NCBI RefSeq assembly: GCF_003201865.1
Contig: NZ_QJJJ01000007.1
Coordinates: forward strand, 142,272 to 206,271
Length of the DNA: 64,000 nt
Source: Methylobacterium sp. B4
Lineage (GTDB): Bacteria; Pseudomonadota; Alphaproteobacteria; Rhizobiales; Beijerinckiaceae
Direction of reading: 5' to 3'
In this document: positions 26,313 to 35,243 of the stretch, in pieces
Layout: each line of letters starts with the position of its first letter
Numbering within the stretch: the stretch's first letter is position 1
The notes under the pieces: model-generated
What the model saw: the letters and a program-made list of their open reading frames with translations, nothing else
Told to the model about the DNA's origin: nothing
Databases searched by the model: none
Made by a program: the position numbers and the translations under genes

Positions 26313-26993
26313 TCAGGCGACGCTGTGGAGCCAGCCCCGCAGCACCGCGTACTGCACGATCTTGGCCCGGCTGCGCAGGTCGAGCTTCTCCGCCGCCCGG
26401 GCCTTGTAGGTCTCGATCGATTTCGAGGTGATCGCGAGCTTGGCCGCGATCTCCTTGTTCGTGTAGCCGAGGGCGATGAAGCGGATGATCTCCTCCTCGC
26501 GCACCGAGAGCGAGGCCATGAGGATCCGCCGCAGGTTGTCGCGCGCGGTCGGCGCGATTCGCTCGGTCGCCAGATGCTGGCTCGCGACCATCGGGTCGAG
26601 ATAGATGCCGCCGGCATGGACCGAGCGGATCGCGAGGAGGAGGTTGTCGCTCGTGGCGCGCTTGAGCACGTAGCCGCGCGCGCCCGCCGCCAAGGCCTGC
26701 TGCACGTAGAGGCGATCCTCGTGGACGCTGAGCATGATCGTCGGCACGGGGCTGCGCTCGGCGTTCAGCTTGGAGGCCAGGGTGATCCCGTTCAGATCCG
26801 GCATCGCGATGTCGAGGACGGCGATGTCCGGCTTGGCCTCGGCGACGACCTGAAGCGCGCGGGCGCCGCTGGTCGCGGTGGCGACCACCTCGATGTCCTC
26901 GGTCTCGCCGATGAGGTTCGCCACCCCCGACAGGAACATCGGATGATCGTCGGCGAGGACGACTCGAATTCTGCTGGGCTCGAAATCCGTCAT
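26313..26993 (-). CDS. NarL/FixJ-type response regulator
   Basis: This 226-aa two-component regulator has an N-terminal receiver (IRVVLADDHPMFLSGVANLI, acceptor Asp in AVLDIAMPDLNGITLA, conserved Lys in GYVLKRATSD). A LuxR-type helix-turn-helix at about 155-215 carries LSVREEEIIRFIALGYTNKEIAAKLAITSKSIETYKARA. It is expected to bind DNA as a dimer once phosphorylated. The ATG at 26993 overlaps the kinase stop by 4 bases, so the two are co-translated and form a cognate pair. Target genes are not evident. Confidence 0.9.
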   Translation of the reverse strand: MTDFEPSRIRVVLADDHPMFLSGVANLIGETEDIEVVATATSGARALQVVAEAKPDIAVLDIAMPDLNGITLASKLNAERSPVPTIMLSVHEDRLYVQQALAAGARGYVLKRATSDNLLLAIRSVHAGGIYLDPMVASQHLATERIAPTARDNLRRILMASLSVREEEIIRFIALGYTNKEIAAKLAITSKSIETYKARAAEKLDLRSRAKIVQYAVLRGWLHSVA

Positions 26994-28183
26994 GTGCGCC
27001 TCTCTGGAGTGCCGATGCGGGCGACGAGGGTGGTGCCCGATTCGGGGGAGGATTCGATCTCGAAGCTTCCCCCGACCAGCCCGACCCGCTCCCGCATTCC
27101 GACGATGCCGAACTTTCCGTCCGCGACGAGCCGGGAGGTCGAGAGACCGCCCTCCCGGCAACCGATGCCGTCATCCTCGACGATGAGCGAGACGGCCTCC
27201 CCCTCGTACTGGAGCGCCACGCTCACCGTGGTCACGCCCGCGGCGTGCTTGGCGATGTTGGTGAGCGCTTCCTGGCACAGCCGATACAGGGTGATCTCGA
27301 CGTCCGAGGCCAGATCGGGCTCCCGGCCCGTGAGACCGAAATCGGTCGCCACGCCGCGGCTCGCGCCCCAATCCGTGACGAGGCGGCGCAGCGCGACGCC
27401 GAGCCCGAAATCGTCGAGCGCGGTGGGACGCAGTTCGACCGCGATGCGGTGGAGCTCCTTCGATACCTCGCCCAGCTGCGACCGCAGGCGCTGGATCTGC
27501 TCGCGCCCGGCGGCCGAGGTGACATGCTTCTCCAGCGCCCCGATCCCCATGGCCAGCGCCGCGATGGATTGTCCGCTCTGGTCGTGGAGGTCGCGGGCGA
27601 GCCGCAGGCGCTCCTCGTGGCCGATGCGGTAGAGGCGGGTCAGGATCTGGTCCCGCTCGGGCCCGACCCGCTCCCCGCGCGCGGGATCGGACGCCTCCTC
27701 CGGGAGGGAGCCCGCCCCGAAGAGATGCGCGAGGACGCAGCCGCCCTCCACGTCCTCCACCCAGGCCGCCCGGCAGCGGAAGCGGCGCCGCCGCGATCCG
27801 TCGTGAAGGTCGAGCACGCCCGACAGCGGCTGCGCCGACCGTGCGCAGAGCGAGAGGTAGGAAGCGAGGCGCCGCGCCTCCTGCGAGCCGGGGGGAACCA
27901 GCGTCCGCCCCGGCAGGGCCGCGGGCAGTTGCGCCCGGGCCGCGCGGTTGCGCTGGACGAGGGTTCCGTCGGTGCGCAGGAGCAGGACCGGGTCCGCGAT
28001 GGCGTCAAGGACGGGCATCGGCCGCGCGACCGGATGGAGGGCGGGGCGCGGGGCGCATCGATCGGAAAGGACGTCGCTGGTTTCGTACCGGCCGGTCTCG
28101 CACGGAATCCGCCTTGTTTCCTCGCCGGAACGAAACGCGCTGAGCAACGAGGCCTGAAAATCACGCATCACGTCTCGAGCCAT
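26990..28183 (-). CDS. Sensor histidine kinase, HisKA_3 (NarX/DegS type)
   Basis: This protein of about 397 aa has a PAS-like N-terminal sensor (MPVLDAIADPVLLLRTDGTLVQRNRAARAQL). The HisKA_3 dimerisation box holds the phospho-acceptor in RLARDLHDQSGQSIAALAMGIG, and a short HATPase contains CQEALTNIAKHA, IVEDDGIGC and FGIVGMRERVGLVGGSFEI. No membrane helices are evident, so the signal is cytoplasmic. I used the ATG at 28183. The reading frame is open further upstream to a TTG, so the start is uncertain. It pairs with the overlapping NarL-type regulator. Confidence 0.82.
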   Translation of the reverse strand: MARDVMRDFQASLLSAFRSGEETRRIPCETGRYETSDVLSDRCAPRPALHPVARPMPVLDAIADPVLLLRTDGTLVQRNRAARAQLPAALPGRTLVPPGSQEARRLASYLSLCARSAQPLSGVLDLHDGSRRRRFRCRAAWVEDVEGGCVLAHLFGAGSLPEEASDPARGERVGPERDQILTRLYRIGHEERLRLARDLHDQSGQSIAALAMGIGALEKHVTSAAGREQIQRLRSQLGEVSKELHRIAVELRPTALDDFGLGVALRRLVTDWGASRGVATDFGLTGREPDLASDVEITLYRLCQEALTNIAKHAAGVTTVSVALQYEGEAVSLIVEDDGIGCREGGLSTSRLVADGKFGIVGMRERVGLVGGSFEIESSPESGTTLVARIGTPERRT

Positions 28184-28378
28184 GAATGGATCGAAAGACT
28201 GGCATGGCACTTGCGGGGTACCATCGAGTCCCCCGTCGATCCCCTGCCGGTCGAGCGCGAAGCTAGAACCGGCATCCGCGTGCTCGCAGTTCGACAAAGG
28301 GCGTACGCCGCTACCCTATCGGTGGGACGGCGCACGGGCGATCGCCTGCCCGCGCGGCTGGGCCGCGTCGGCCCGTCC

Positions 28379-29728
28379 TCAGTAAGCGGTCTCGGAGGAG
28401 ACCACTTCCCGGCAGGTCTGGAGGATGATCCGCAGATCGAACCAGAGGCTGCGTCGCTCGATATAGGTCAGGTCCAGCTCAATTCGGCGGCGCAAGGCCT
28501 CGTCCGTACCCGTCTCGCCGCGGCAGCCGCAGACCTGGGCCCAGCCGGTGATGCCGGGCTTCACCTGGTGACGGCGGTGATAGTCGGCGATGCGGAGGGC
28601 GAACTCGTAGTCGTGCCCGAGGGCGTGCGGCCGGGGGCCGACGAGCGACATGTCGCCCTTCAGCACGTTGAAGAGCTGCGGCAGCTCGTCGAGGCTGGTG
28701 CGACGCAGGATGCGGCCGAGCGGCGTCACCCGCGGATCGTGCCGATAGGCCTGCACCAGGGCGGCGTCGCGGGGCTGAACCGTCATCGTCCGGAACTTGT
28801 AGATCTCGAACGGCCGCCCGTGCAGGCCGCCGCGCATCTGCCGGAACAGGACCGGCCCCTCCGAGGTCATGCGGATCAGGACGGCGAGGATGAGCAGCAG
28901 CGGGGCGAGCAGAAGGCACAGCATCCCGGCGCCGACGACATCGAAGGCACGCTTGATCGCCTCCCCGTCACCGGGCCGCGCCGCGGGCGCCTCGAGGCCG
29001 GCCCGCTCCGTCGGCGAGAGCCGCGGCAGCGCGCGGCGCCGCCCTGCCTGCGCGCTCGGGCGCGGCTCGGTCAGGGTGCTCGGCGGCACGCGCTTGCGCC
29101 CGGCCGGCATCCGCCGGGACGAGACGTAGCGCGCCGGCGCGCCGGGGCGCGGCGATGCGGCGGCCGGATCGGCCGTCGCGGCGGGAGGCCGGTCGGGGAC
29201 AAAGGCCGCGACCCCGCTCGGGTCGGCATCCGAGGATGGGACCGGGAAGAGCGGGATTCCGCGCGCCTCGGCGCTCCGGCGCAGCAGCACCGCGAGGGTG
29301 TAGCGCTGAACCAGCAGCACGGCCGGGCCCATCACGGCGAACGCGGTGATCCCGTCATGGGCGATGTCGAGGCGGATCTGCAGCCCCACGGTCAGGAGCC
29401 AAGCCAGCGGCAGCAGGCCGGGCCAGATCAGGAGCAGCGCCTTGACCGCCTGGAGCGGCCGCGAGGCGGCATCCGTGTCGTAGGCGCCGCACAGGGCCAT
29501 CAGCGGCAGGGTGAAGGCCGTCGGGAAGGCCGCGATCGCCGCGAGACGAAGCGGATCGGCCGTCTGCTCGGCGAGATGCGCCGCGCCCGCCTGGGCGAGC
29601 AGCGCCGCGCCGACCAGCGCGAAGGCGTCGAGCGTGACGAGGACGGGACCGAGTTGCCCGAACGAATTCGAGCGAAGTTGGATCCGCGGCGAGAGACCCG
29701 TCGAGTTTCCGATGACCTGCTCGCTCAT
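28379..29728 (-). CDS. Exopolysaccharide priming sugar-phosphate transferase
   Basis: This 449-aa inner-membrane protein is of the polyprenyl-phosphate hexose-1-phosphate transferase family (WcaJ/ExoY/PssY). It adds the first sugar to undecaprenyl phosphate. Four N-terminal helices lie at about 25-150, and a basic Pro/Ala-rich cytoplasmic linker covers 165-265. The catalytic domain has [21 protein letters not shown] (re-entrant helix), [54 protein letters not shown] and [20 protein letters not shown] used the ATG at 29728; a TTG 12 bases upstream is possible. It closes the left arm of the exopolysaccharide locus. Confidence 0.92.
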   Translation of the reverse strand: MSEQVIGNSTGLSPRIQLRSNSFGQLGPVLVTLDAFALVGAALLAQAGAAHLAEQTADPLRLAAIAAFPTAFTLPLMALCGAYDTDAASRPLQAVKALLLIWPGLLPLAWLLTVGLQIRLDIAHDGITAFAVMGPAVLLVQRYTLAVLLRRSAEARGIPLFPVPSSDADPSGVAAFVPDRPPAATADPAAASPRPGAPARYVSSRRMPAGRKRVPPSTLTEPRPSAQAGRRRALPRLSPTERAGLEAPAARPGDGEAIKRAFDVVGAGMLCLLLAPLLLILAVLIRMTSEGPVLFRQMRGGLHGRPFEIYKFRTMTVQPRDAALVQAYRHDPRVTPLGRILRRTSLDELPQLFNVLKGDMSLVGPRPHALGHDYEFALRIADYHRRHQVKPGITGWAQVCGCRGETGTDEALRRRIELDLTYIERRSLWFDLRIILQTCREVVSSETAY

Positions 29729-29904
29729 GACCTGCCTCAACCGTCCTCGGGACGCCGACGGGGCTCGTGTTGATCGGATGGGTTGATACGCGACGGAACG
29801 ACACTGAGACTTTGGCGAATATTCAGCCTGTCGATCGACATGCTGATCTTGCTTCGATTTCCACTTACGCTTCGACGATGCGGCCTACTCTTCGTTGACA
29901 AATT

Positions 29905-31179
29905 TCAGGGCGTATCGAGGAGCTCGGCGTTCGGCAGGCGGCCGGCGGCGCGCCTCCCTTCCCGCACGGCCCGGTTCCTCGCGTCGGCCTCCCGGAACAG
30001 TCCGACCAATGTGCCGGCCAGGAGCCGCCGGTCGTGCAGGCGCGCGACGCGCTCGCGTCCGACCGCCCCCCGGGCGGCGAGGTCTTCCGGCGTCGCGGCG
30101 AGCGACGCCTCCATCGCCCGCATCAGCGCCCGCACGTCGCCGGGCGGGATCAGCCAGCCGCAGGCATCGTCGAGCAGTTCGGGGATGCCGGCGACGCGGG
30201 TCGAGACGACGGGCCGGCCGAGGGCGAAGGCCTCCATGATGACCACGGGCAGACCCTCGGCGAGGCTCGGCAGGAGCAGGGCGCGGCTGGCGGCGATGTG
30301 CTCGCGCACCTCGGCATTGCTCGCCCAGCCGTGGAGGATCACCCGGTCCGCCACGTCGTGGCGCCGGCAGGCGGCCTCGACCTCTTCCCGGCTCTCGCCG
30401 TCGCCGATCAGGATCACCTTGAGGTCGGGATAGCGCCAGCGCAGGGCCGCCACCGCCGCCGGGATCGCCGCCTGCGCCTTGGCGGGGCAGAGGCGTCCGA
30501 CGCAGACGAAGGTGCGGTTGTCGGCTCTCTGGGGCTCAACCGCCGCGAACTCCTCGAGCGCGATCCCGCAGCGCGCGACGCGGATCTTGGCCGCATCCTC
30601 CGGCCGGGCCAGGTCCGTGAGGCGGTCGCGGCAGAAATCGGAGATCGCGACGACGAACTGCGCGTGCGCGATCTTCTCGGCAAAGCCGAAGCGCTCCGGC
30701 GCCTCGAACTCGTCCGGCCCGTGGGCGGTGAAGCTGTAGCTCGGGCCACCCATCAGCCGGGCCAGCATCGCCACGGTGGCTGCGTTGGTGGCGAAGTGGA
30801 CGTGGATGTGGTCGATGCCCTCGGCCGCCGCACGCCGGCGCAGGCAGGCCGCCTGGAGCAGGTAGGCGACGGGGCGCACCCATCCGTTGCGGGCGGCCCG
30901 GGCGAGCCGCAGCCACGGGCCGAAGCTGCGGCCGAGGCCGAGCGGGTTGAGCAGCGCTTCGAGCAGGGCGGCGGCGAGCAGTCCGGCGAGATTGCGGGTC
31001 AGCAGGTAATGCGTCTCGGCCTGCTCCGCCCGGTCGCGGGGATCGACCAGCGCCTGCGGCCACGCCCGGATCGCGTAGCGCCGGATCCGGCATCCGAGGA
31101 GTTCGAGCGCCTCGATCTCACGCCGGATGAAGGTCGTGCTCGGCAGCGGATAGGTGTTCATCAGATACGCGACCTTCAT
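29905..31179 (-). CDS. Glycosyltransferase family 4 (GT-B fold)
   Basis: This 424-aa cytoplasmic glycosyltransferase probably adds a sugar to the lipid-linked repeat unit. The acceptor half has AYLMNTYPLPSTTFIRREIEAL and DHIHVHFATNAATVAML. The donor half has FVCVGRLCPAKAQAAIPAAV, VILIGDGESREEVEA, and LPSLAEGLPVVIMEAFALGRPVVST with the family E-x7-E motif. The ATG at 31179 begins exactly at the conserved KVAYLMN strand. It sits between wecG-like and sugar transferase genes on the same strand. The sugar specificity cannot be read from sequence. Confidence 0.9.
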   Translation of the reverse strand: MKVAYLMNTYPLPSTTFIRREIEALELLGCRIRRYAIRAWPQALVDPRDRAEQAETHYLLTRNLAGLLAAALLEALLNPLGLGRSFGPWLRLARAARNGWVRPVAYLLQAACLRRRAAAEGIDHIHVHFATNAATVAMLARLMGGPSYSFTAHGPDEFEAPERFGFAEKIAHAQFVVAISDFCRDRLTDLARPEDAAKIRVARCGIALEEFAAVEPQRADNRTFVCVGRLCPAKAQAAIPAAVAALRWRYPDLKVILIGDGESREEVEAACRRHDVADRVILHGWASNAEVREHIAASRALLLPSLAEGLPVVIMEAFALGRPVVSTRVAGIPELLDDACGWLIPPGDVRALMRAMEASLAATPEDLAARGAVGRERVARLHDRRLLAGTLVGLFREADARNRAVREGRRAAGRLPNAELLDTP

Positions 31180-31236
31180 GGCCGGGTGTCCTTCGATCGG
31201 TGATCCGGGCGGGGCGACGGGCGGGACCGGCATGGC

Positions 31237-32046
31237 TCAGGGCTCCGTCGGTCGAGGCAGGGCCCGCCGCGCCGCGACGCGGATGGCGGCCTCCGCGAGG
31301 GCGAGGCGGGCGAGCGGTGCGACCCCGAACAGGTAGCGGCGCCAGAGCCTGTTCGGCTCGCCGGCGAGTCGGTGGAGCCATTCGAGGCCCGCCCGCTGCA
31401 TCCAGAGCGGCGCCCGGCGCTTGCGGCCGACGAGGAATTCGAGGGACGCACCCACGCACAGGGCGATCCCCCGCGCCGCCGGATCGAGGGAGGCCTGGAA
31501 GGCGATGCGCTCCGAGCGCGGGGCGCCGACGGCGATGAAGGTGAAGCGCGCGGTGCTGCCCGCGACGAAGGCGGCGCAGGCCGCGAGCGCGGCCGGGTCC
31601 CGGTCGATGTCCGGCGGGGCGGACAAGATCTCGAACGCGACCTCCGGAAAGGCCGCGCGCATCTCCGCGGCCAGGGAGGGATGCGCCACCACCAGGGCGA
31701 TCCGGTCGCCGGGGCCGATCACCGATCGGAACAGGATCTCGGTCAGCGTCGAGCCGGGCAGATGCGGGAGCCCGCCGGGAATCAGCAGCCGCGAGAGGGC
31801 CGCGATCGGCTTGCTGTCGCACAGCGAGAGCCATGCGCCGTCGTAGAGCGGGGCCAGCGAAGGGTCGGCGCCCAGGCGCACCACATGGTCGACATTGGGC
31901 GTGACGACGTAGCGGAACGGGCCCGGCTCGGCGTCCTTCGGTGCCCGCGACAGCAGAGCCAGAACTTCGGCACGGCCGAGGCTGTCGAAGGGCGCCTTCA
32001 GGAAGCGTTCGCGAAGACTGAGCGGGCTGACGAGACCGACAGGCAT
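31237..32046 (-). CDS. WecG/TagA/CpsF-family glycosyltransferase
   Basis: This 269-aa GT26 enzyme transfers a hexosamine-type sugar (ManNAc or ManNAcA in known members) onto a lipid-linked acceptor. Visible are VVTPNVDHVVRL (a variant of the VTPNPEM-like motif), WLSLCDSKPIAALSRLL, LPGSTLTEILFR (usually R-x-x-G-x-D-L), and FTFIAVGAPRSERIAFQ. The C-terminal arm RAPLWMQRAGLEWLHRLAGEPNRLWRRY is diagnostic. It is first in a three-gene minus-strand set with a GT4 and the priming transferase. Confidence 0.9.
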   Translation of the reverse strand: MPVGLVSPLSLRERFLKAPFDSLGRAEVLALLSRAPKDAEPGPFRYVVTPNVDHVVRLGADPSLAPLYDGAWLSLCDSKPIAALSRLLIPGGLPHLPGSTLTEILFRSVIGPGDRIALVVAHPSLAAEMRAAFPEVAFEILSAPPDIDRDPAALAACAAFVAGSTARFTFIAVGAPRSERIAFQASLDPAARGIALCVGASLEFLVGRKRRAPLWMQRAGLEWLHRLAGEPNRLWRRYLFGVAPLARLALAEAAIRVAARRALPRPTEP

Positions 32047-32561
32047 GGTTTCGGCTCCAGTGGATCCGAGCGCGGGCCGTCCGATCTGTCGATCCTTTCG
32101 GCGCTCAAGGCTCAGCCTGGAGCAAGTGCATGGGATGCAGTGGGCCAGAAGTAAGCAAATCGATCGCCAATCCGGCCCCGCATACTTCCATTAACCAAGG
32201 ATTAAACGACGTTCCTGCCTGCAATCGGATACACCTATCGCGCCTACTCATCTTTCCTGATCACGGAAGATGGAACGTGATGCACGGACAGGTTGGCACG
32301 AGTATCGTATCCGTCTTTCGGACAGGATCATTATCTTAGGGATATTCTTCTCGGCCCCGTGCCGTCACAACCTCAGGCCAAGGCGGTAGGGCCTGCGCCT
32401 TTCGACGTTCCGAAAGGAGCATTGGCCCCCGGCACGGACCGACGGAGTGTCGAGGCGAGGGCGCCGCCCGGAATCGGGACGCGCGCCGCGCACGGGGAGA
32501 ATTCCCCCGCGCCCTCCCGAAGGATCGAGCGAATGTCCCACGAGACGATGCGAGGCCGCCG
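32047..32561. promoter_or_regulatory. Divergent exopolysaccharide promoter region
   Basis: This 515-base gap lies between two outward-facing glycosyltransferase genes. The 32150-32345 part is clearly more AT-rich than its surroundings and is the likely site of both promoters. No defined operator was recognised, and no gene is supported. Confidence 0.45.
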
Positions 32562-33764
32562 ATGACCGTGGTTCTTGTCCTTCTGTCGGGCCTCGTCGGG
32601 CTCGCCTGCGCCCTCCTGGCGATTCCCGTGGCCGTGTTCGCCACGGAAGTCGCCGCCGCTCACCGCCGACGGGCCCGCCCGAGCCCGCAAGCGCTCCCGT
32701 TCGACCGGCCGCCCCTCGCGGTCGTCGTGCCGGCCCATGACGAGGAGCGCGATCTCGGCGCGGCGCTCGACAGCATCCGGGCGCAGCTGCGTCCGGGCGA
32801 CCGCCTCGTCGTGGTGGCGGACAACTGCACGGACCGCACGGCGGAGATCGCCGAACGAGCGGGCGCCGAGGTGGTGGAGCGCCGCAATCCCTTCGCCCGC
32901 GGCAAGGGCTACGCCATGGATGCCGGCATCCGCCACCTCCAGGCTGCCCCGCCGCCGCTGGTGCTGTTCGTCGATGCCGACTGCCTCGTCGCCGACGGCG
33001 CGTTCGACGCCCTCGCCCGCACCGTGCTGGAACGGCGGCGCCCGGCCCAGGCGGTCTTCGTCAGCGTGCCCTTCCCCGGCACGGGCGCGGCGCTCGGCGT
33101 CGCCCGCTTCGCCTACATCCTGAAGAACGTGGTGCGGCCCCAGGGTTTGGCGGCCCTGGGCCTGCCCTGCCAGCTCACCGGAAGCGGCATGGCCTTTCCC
33201 TGGTCGATCATCGCCGGGGCCCGGATCGCCAGCGGCGAGATCGTCGAGGATCTCAAGCTCGGCCTCGATTGCGCGCGGGCAGGGCATCCGCCGGTCCTGT
33301 GCGAGGCGGCGCGGGTGACGAGTGCGTTCCCGCAGACGGCGCGGGCGGTGGTGGACCAGCGCGAGCGGTGGCAGCGGGGCCATCTGAACCAGATCGCCGC
33401 CGCGCTCCCCTCTCTCCTCGCCGGCCTGCTGCGCCGCGACGCCGCCCTGCTGGCCCAGGTGCTCGACGTGATGGTGCCGCCCCTGACGCTCCTGCTGGCG
33501 GCCAACCTCGCCCTGACCGCGCTCGCTGCGATCGCGGTTCTGGCCGGTGCCTCGGCCGTGCCCCTGGCGATGGCCCTAGCGAACGTCACGGTTCTGGCGC
33601 TGGCCCTCGTCGCCGGATGGCGGCTCGCGCGCGCCGAGGACGGCTTCACCTGCGGGCCGGCGGAACTGGCCGCCTACTTCCTCGGCAACGTCACCCTCTA
33701 CCGGCGCGTCCTCACGCGCAGGCCGCTGGGTTGGGTCAGGACGGACCGCGGTGGCCTGTCGTGA
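32562..33764 (+). CDS. Membrane glycosyltransferase family 2
   Basis: This 400-aa protein has an N-terminal membrane helix (VVLVLLSGLVGLACALLAIPV), then a GT-A domain with AVVVPAHDEERDLGAALDSI, VVVADNCTDRTAEIAERAGA, FVDADCLVADGA (DxD), and an ED motif (GEIVEDLKLGLDCARAG) followed by RERWQRGH, a QxxRW-like motif. Two or three C-terminal helices follow. This is the layout of processive or membrane-bound GT2 enzymes of the cellulose/hyaluronan synthase type. It is followed, overlapping by 14 bases, by an SGNH-hydrolase gene. Confidence 0.88.
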   Translation: MTVVLVLLSGLVGLACALLAIPVAVFATEVAAAHRRRARPSPQALPFDRPPLAVVVPAHDEERDLGAALDSIRAQLRPGDRLVVVADNCTDRTAEIAERAGAEVVERRNPFARGKGYAMDAGIRHLQAAPPPLVLFVDADCLVADGAFDALARTVLERRRPAQAVFVSVPFPGTGAALGVARFAYILKNVVRPQGLAALGLPCQLTGSGMAFPWSIIAGARIASGEIVEDLKLGLDCARAGHPPVLCEAARVTSAFPQTARAVVDQRERWQRGHLNQIAAALPSLLAGLLRRDAALLAQVLDVMVPPLTLLLAANLALTALAAIAVLAGASAVPLAMALANVTVLALALVAGWRLARAEDGFTCGPAELAAYFLGNVTLYRRVLTRRPLGWVRTDRGGLS

Positions 33765-34806
33765 ACGCCCCGGCGCGCGCCTGCGCCGCCTTGCCGCCAT
33801 CGGCCTCATCGCCGTGAGCGCCGCCCCGGTCCGCGCGGAGGAGGCGTCGCCGCGCCGCGTCTTCGTCTCGGGTCACAGCCTCGTCGACCGGCCGCTTCTC
33901 GACGACCTCGCGCGCATCTCCGCGAGCCTCGGGCCGAACCTCGCCTGGAGCCGGCGCCACGCGAGCGGCTCGACCATCGCCCAGCGCGCCTGCCGCGAGG
34001 GAGCGCCCGCAATCGACGAGAGCTCCGGCCCCGGCGCGGAGGCCGGCCCCTACGACACCCTGGTCGTGACCGAGCAGCACGACCTGATGGGCGCGGTCCT
34101 GTGGAACGACACGATCGGCGAACTCGCCCGGCTGCACGATTGCTTCGCTGCGCGCAATCCGGGCATCGCGACGTGGTTCTACGTCCCGTGGATCTCCCTT
34201 GAGGACAAGCGCGACCCGGCAAGCTGGCTTGCATACGAGCGGGCGGCGGCGCCGCTCTGGCGCTGCATCGTCGCCGCGGCGAACCGGCGCTCGGACGCCG
34301 CGCGGGCGGGCAACCGCATCCGCGTGATCCCGGCCGCCTCGGCGCTGGCCGCGCTGATCGAGCGGACGCCGCCTGGATGGCGGGCGGCGGAGCCCGGGGA
34401 GGCGGCCGCGCGCCTGATCGAGGACGATGTCCATCCCACGCGGCTCGGCGCCTACGCGCTCGCGCTCCTCGTCGAGGCGGCCACGACCGGGCGCGCGCCG
34501 CGCGGGGCCTGGGCGCCGGACGGCGTCGCGCCGGACACGGCGGACGCCCTTCAGGCCTTCGCCGGAGACGTGGCGGCCCGTGCGGCGCGGGAGCCGGAGC
34601 CCGATCCGGCGGATTGCGCGAAGCGGCTGCGCGTCCAGGCGACCGAACTGTTCTGGCCCTACATGGAGCGGACGATGTGGCGCCCGCAGGCCGGCTTCGT
34701 CGAGGCGCGCCGGACGCTCTGGACCAAGGCGCTGCGCTGGCGCTGGAAGATGTGGCGCGAGCCGGACTGGACACCGTTCGCCCCGCCCCCGGAGGCACGC
34801 GGCTGA
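33751..34806 (+). CDS. SGNH-hydrolase-like exported protein
   Basis: This 351-aa protein has a signal peptide (RRLAAIGLIAVSAAPVRA, cleavage near residue 29). Block I is VFVSGHSLVDRPLLDDL, with GHS in place of the common GDS. The C-terminal DDVHPTRLGAYALA holds the catalytic Asp-x-x-His. Family members deacetylate or transfer acetyl groups on polysaccharides, so it may modify the exopolysaccharide in the periplasm. The start is a GTG overlapping the glycosyltransferase gene, suggesting co-translation. The C-terminal 90 residues are basic and Trp-rich and not recognised. Confidence 0.72.
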   Translation: MACRERPGARLRRLAAIGLIAVSAAPVRAEEASPRRVFVSGHSLVDRPLLDDLARISASLGPNLAWSRRHASGSTIAQRACREGAPAIDESSGPGAEAGPYDTLVVTEQHDLMGAVLWNDTIGELARLHDCFAARNPGIATWFYVPWISLEDKRDPASWLAYERAAAPLWRCIVAAANRRSDAARAGNRIRVIPAASALAALIERTPPGWRAAEPGEAAARLIEDDVHPTRLGAYALALLVEAATTGRAPRGAWAPDGVAPDTADALQAFAGDVAARAAREPEPDPADCAKRLRVQATELFWPYMERTMWRPQAGFVEARRTLWTKALRWRWKMWREPDWTPFAPPPEARG

Positions 34807-34807
34807 C

Positions 34808-34826
34808 GGACGGGCGCGACCCGTCC
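34808..34826 (+). terminator. Short hairpin after the SGNH-hydrolase gene
   Basis: GGACGGG-CGCGA-CCCGTCC forms a 7-bp GC stem starting directly after the stop codon. There is no U-tract, so it is only terminator-like. Confidence 0.35.
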
Positions 34827-34937
34827 CGTGATCCTGTGATCGAGGGACGGATCGCGGTCGCGAGACCACCGATGAAGCGTGATGATCATCATCGACGGAT
34901 CTCTTGCAGTATCCGCATGATGACTCCGGTGACTTCG

Positions 34938-35034
34938 CCGTCCTTGCGAGGCGAAGCCGCGGCAATCCAGGGCTCCGCATTGCCCGGAAAGGTCGCGCTC
35001 CGGATCGCTTCGGCTCCGCCTCGCGATGACGGAA
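34938..35034. repeat. REP-like inverted repeat pair
   Basis: The left arm (34938-34970, core TTGCGAGGCGAAGCC) and right arm (35001-35034, core GGCTCCGCCTCGCGATGACG) are imperfect complements over about 33 bases, separated by 30 bases. The form matches the dispersed extragenic palindromes common in Methylobacterium and Bradyrhizobium (cores like TCATTGCGAGCGAAGCGAAGCAATCC). It lies between the exopolysaccharide and PKS genes. The rest of 34807-35243 shows no gene. Confidence 0.5.
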
Positions 35035-35206
35035 TGCTGCGCATCCCGAAGCGACCGGCCGGAAACGGTCTCAGAGCGCTTTCCGACGAAGCGGACACCG
35101 GTTCGTCGAAAGTAAGCGCGGCACGACGAAGGCTGAAGATGCGTCCCGACCCCACGTGGTCGGGCGCCGCTCTAGCGCCTCACGAAACGCTCGGCCACGG
35201 ACCGCT

Positions 35207-35239
35207 CTCACGCAGCCGGTGCTGCGGGAGCTGTGTGAG
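35207..35239 (-). terminator. Hairpin directly downstream of the PKS gene
   Basis: CTCACGCAGC and GCTGTGTGAG pair (one G-U) around a 13-base loop, 5 bases past the PKS stop. It probably marks the transcript end, though no clear U-run follows. Confidence 0.5.
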
Positions 35240-35243
35240 ACAC

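Noticed and set aside
27245..29773. An 842-codon plus-strand frame across the kinase and sugar transferase genes
   Set aside because: It runs antisense through two well-supported genes and has no motifs.
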